Shown here piece by piece: positions 6,325-7,215 of a DNA stretch of 7,215 nt. This DNA comes from Candidatus Omnitrophota bacterium (GTDB taxonomy: Bacteria > Omnitrophota > Gorgyraeia > JAFGHF01), in the NCBI GenBank assembly GCA_018899075.1, contig JAHIIS010000111.1, positions 1 through 7,215 on the forward strand, read 5' to 3'. The notes under the pieces are model-generated. The model searched no databases, had not been told where the DNA came from, and worked only from the letters and a program-made list of their open reading frames with translations. The stretch's first letter is position 1. Every line of letters begins with the position of its first letter. The translations under genes were made by a program, and so were the position numbers.

Positions 6325-6717
6325 GGACATACTTAACGTTGCGTGCTTTACACCTTTTATTGATTTCAAACTATCTGTCAATTTTTGGGCAACTTTCGGG
6401 TTGCCCCTGAGGGCAATTATCTCTAAGCAATTATTGTGGTCTAAGTGAATGTGTTGTGTGGATATGATTACTTTTTGGAAGTTATGCTGGACATCAGTAA
6501 TTTTATTCAGAAGTTCTCTTTGATGGTGGTTGTAAATGAAGGCAATCGCCCCGGCAATCTCCCCGCCCCTCTGCCACTGTTTCTTGACTAACTCCTGGCG
6601 GATTAAATCCCGCAAGGCCTCAGAACGATTGGTATAATTTCTTTCTTTAATAAGCCGATCAAATCTATCCAACAGGCCTTTTTCTAATGAAACCCCGAAT
6701 CTAAATAAGTCTGACAT
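6301..6717 (-). CDS. nikR: Nickel-responsive transcriptional regulator NikR
   Basis: This 138-residue cytoplasmic repressor binds DNA when loaded with nickel. Residues 1-45 form the ribbon-helix-helix DNA-binding domain (FRFGVSLEKGLLDRFD, then NYTNRSEALRDLIRQ at 27-41, a highly conserved helix). Residues about 55-132 form the ACT-like tetramerisation and metal domain. The four nickel ligands are intact: His78 (DVQHNF), His89 and His91 (QHIHLDH), and Cys97 (HNNCLEI). They correspond to His76, His87, His89 and Cys95 of Escherichia coli NikR with a constant two-residue shift. The length matches the family. The ATG at 6717-6715 has AGGGG 6 nt upstream. The gene is first in the cluster, downstream of a promoter overlapped by a likely NikR operator, implying autoregulation. 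It is the strongest evidence that the linked ECF transporter carries nickel. Confidence 0.96.
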   Translation of the reverse strand: MSDLFRFGVSLEKGLLDRFDRLIKERNYTNRSEALRDLIRQELVKKQWQRGGEIAGAIAFIYNHHQRELLNKITDVQHNFQKVIISTQHIHLDHNNCLEIIALRGNPKVAQKLTDSLKSIKGVKHATLSMSSTGKDID

Positions 6718-6729
6718 CTCTTACCCCTG

Positions 6730-6756
6730 GTGTTACGTCCTTTAAAATGATAGCAC
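6730..6756. promoter_or_regulatory. Likely NikR operator (GTGCTAT-N13-GTAACAC)
   Basis: Read on the minus strand, GTGCTAT (6756-6750) and GTAACAC (6736-6730) form an inverted repeat with a 13-nt spacer, five of the seven positions being symmetric. Inverted repeats of the GTGTTAC/GTAACAC kind with a similar spacer have been proposed for NikR in non-enteric bacteria and archaea; the enteric site GTATGA-N16-TCATAC is different. The left half overlaps the -10 box and the right half covers the start of the transcript, so bound NikR would block RNA polymerase. It is the only such site I find in the window. Confidence 0.75.
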
Positions 6757-6775
6757 AAAGAGAAATACCTGTCAA
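6747..6775 (-). promoter_or_regulatory. Sigma70 promoter of the nikR/nickel-uptake operon
   Basis: The minus strand has a consensus -35 TTGACA (6775-6770), a 17-nt spacer and a -10 TATCAT (6752-6747). Transcription should start near 6740, leaving a leader of about 23 nt before nikR. The -10 box is shared with the left half of the NikR-type inverted repeat, so repression by nickel-bound NikR is expected. Without repression this would be a strong promoter. Located by eye. Confidence 0.82.
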
Positions 6776-6817
6776 GCCTTTTTCGGTAGAAATGCCTTTT
6801 CTTGAGCAACGCTATAC

Positions 6818-7213
6818 CTAAAACGACAACTTAACTTTCGTCCCCAACACGTTATAATCTGTCCACCTGCCGCTTTTTTTGCTACTTTGCCGAAGATAAT
6901 ATATCTCTCCTTTTAAATTCTTCAGCAATTTCAAAGAAAATCCGGCATAAAGTCTATTTCGGTTAAGTTCTTCTTTATCAAAATCGACAAAGATTTCATC
7001 TGCCACATAGGGCTGAATTTCTAATTGAGTAAGCTTGAAAGGGAATTTAATGGTAAATTTATTTCTATATCGCCATAAAGTATCCGCGCCCTCTCTGTTC
7101 CTGTATTCAAACCTGCCTCTGTTGCTAAGTTTGAAATCTCCTAACTTGAGTTTGACTGTGGCATTAAGATGGGGCCTATTTTCGTATTTCCAATCACTAT
7201 TTTTTTCTTCAAA
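6818..7213 (-). CDS. DUF2490-type outer-membrane beta-barrel protein, C-terminal part
   Basis: The open frame runs from the right edge of the window to a TAA ending at 6818, giving 131 residues of the C-terminus; the start lies outside. The sequence alternates charged and hydrophobic residues as in amphipathic strands: FKLSNRGRFEYRN, TLWRYRNKFTIKFPF, IQPYVADEIFVDF, NRNRLYAGFSLKL, and a final LGTKVKLSF ending in Phe. The spacing of R-R-E, RYR, P-Y-E-F and N-R-G elements recalls DUF2490 proteins, a family of outer-membrane barrels of unknown function. A GTG at 7006 lies in mid-frame and is not the start, because coding similarity continues upstream of it. No clear intrinsic terminator is visible in the 42 nt before the nikR promoter. 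A link to nickel uptake cannot be shown. Confidence 0.72.
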   Translation of the reverse strand, partial: FEEKNSDWKYENRPHLNATVKLKLGDFKLSNRGRFEYRNREGADTLWRYRNKFTIKFPFKLTQLEIQPYVADEIFVDFDKEELNRNRLYAGFSLKLLKNLKGEIYYLRQSSKKSGRWTDYNVLGTKVKLSF

Positions 7214-7215
7214 TA

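Noticed and set aside
6818..7006. Independent 62-residue gene starting at GTG 7006
   Set aside because: The same frame stays open to the window edge with continuous beta-strand-like sequence, so this is the tail of a longer gene.

Overview
This looks like chromosomal DNA from a Gram-negative bacterium of moderate GC content. Two outer-membrane beta-barrel proteins show the Gram-negative envelope, and the promoters have a clear sigma70 form. The mix of an OprB-type porin, a DUF2490 barrel and a NikMNQO transporter would suit an uncultivated lineage such as Omnitrophota, or a deltaproteobacterium-like group. That taxonomic guess is weak. Every gene lies on the minus strand, so transcription runs from high to low coordinates.

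Layout in order of transcription. (1) 7213-6818: C-terminal part of a DUF2490-type outer-membrane barrel, cut by the window edge. (2) A 100-bp intergenic region holds a strong sigma70 promoter with a NikR-type operator laid over its -10 box. (3) 6717-2190: a nickel-uptake gene cluster in the order nikR (nickel-responsive repressor), a small membrane/zinc-ribbon protein of unknown function, an OprB-like outer-membrane porin, then nikM, nikN, nikQ and nikO, an energy-coupling-factor Ni/Co importer. After nikR the genes are tightly packed (gaps of 13, 29, 2, -1 and 4 bp). An intrinsic terminator overlaps the nikR stop codon, so nikR and the transport genes may be expressed at different levels. 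(4) 2144-2116: a near-consensus sigma70 promoter starts a second operon: aldo/keto reductase, a CDF-family metal exporter (overlapping by 8 bp, TTG start) and a NifU-type Fe-S scaffold domain protein cut off at the left edge.

How it could work: NikR with bound nickel would repress its own promoter. When nickel is scarce, the porin would let the metal or a metal complex through the outer membrane, NikM (Met1/His2/His67 site) would capture it, and NikNQO would energise import. The neighbouring CDF exporter could provide the opposite flow, although no shared regulator is visible.

No stretch over 300 bp lacks a gene. I saw no RNA genes, CRISPR arrays, insertion sequences or attachment sites. The least understood parts are the membrane/zinc-ribbon protein, the porin's place in a NikR operon, and the terminator-plus-palindrome region after nikR.
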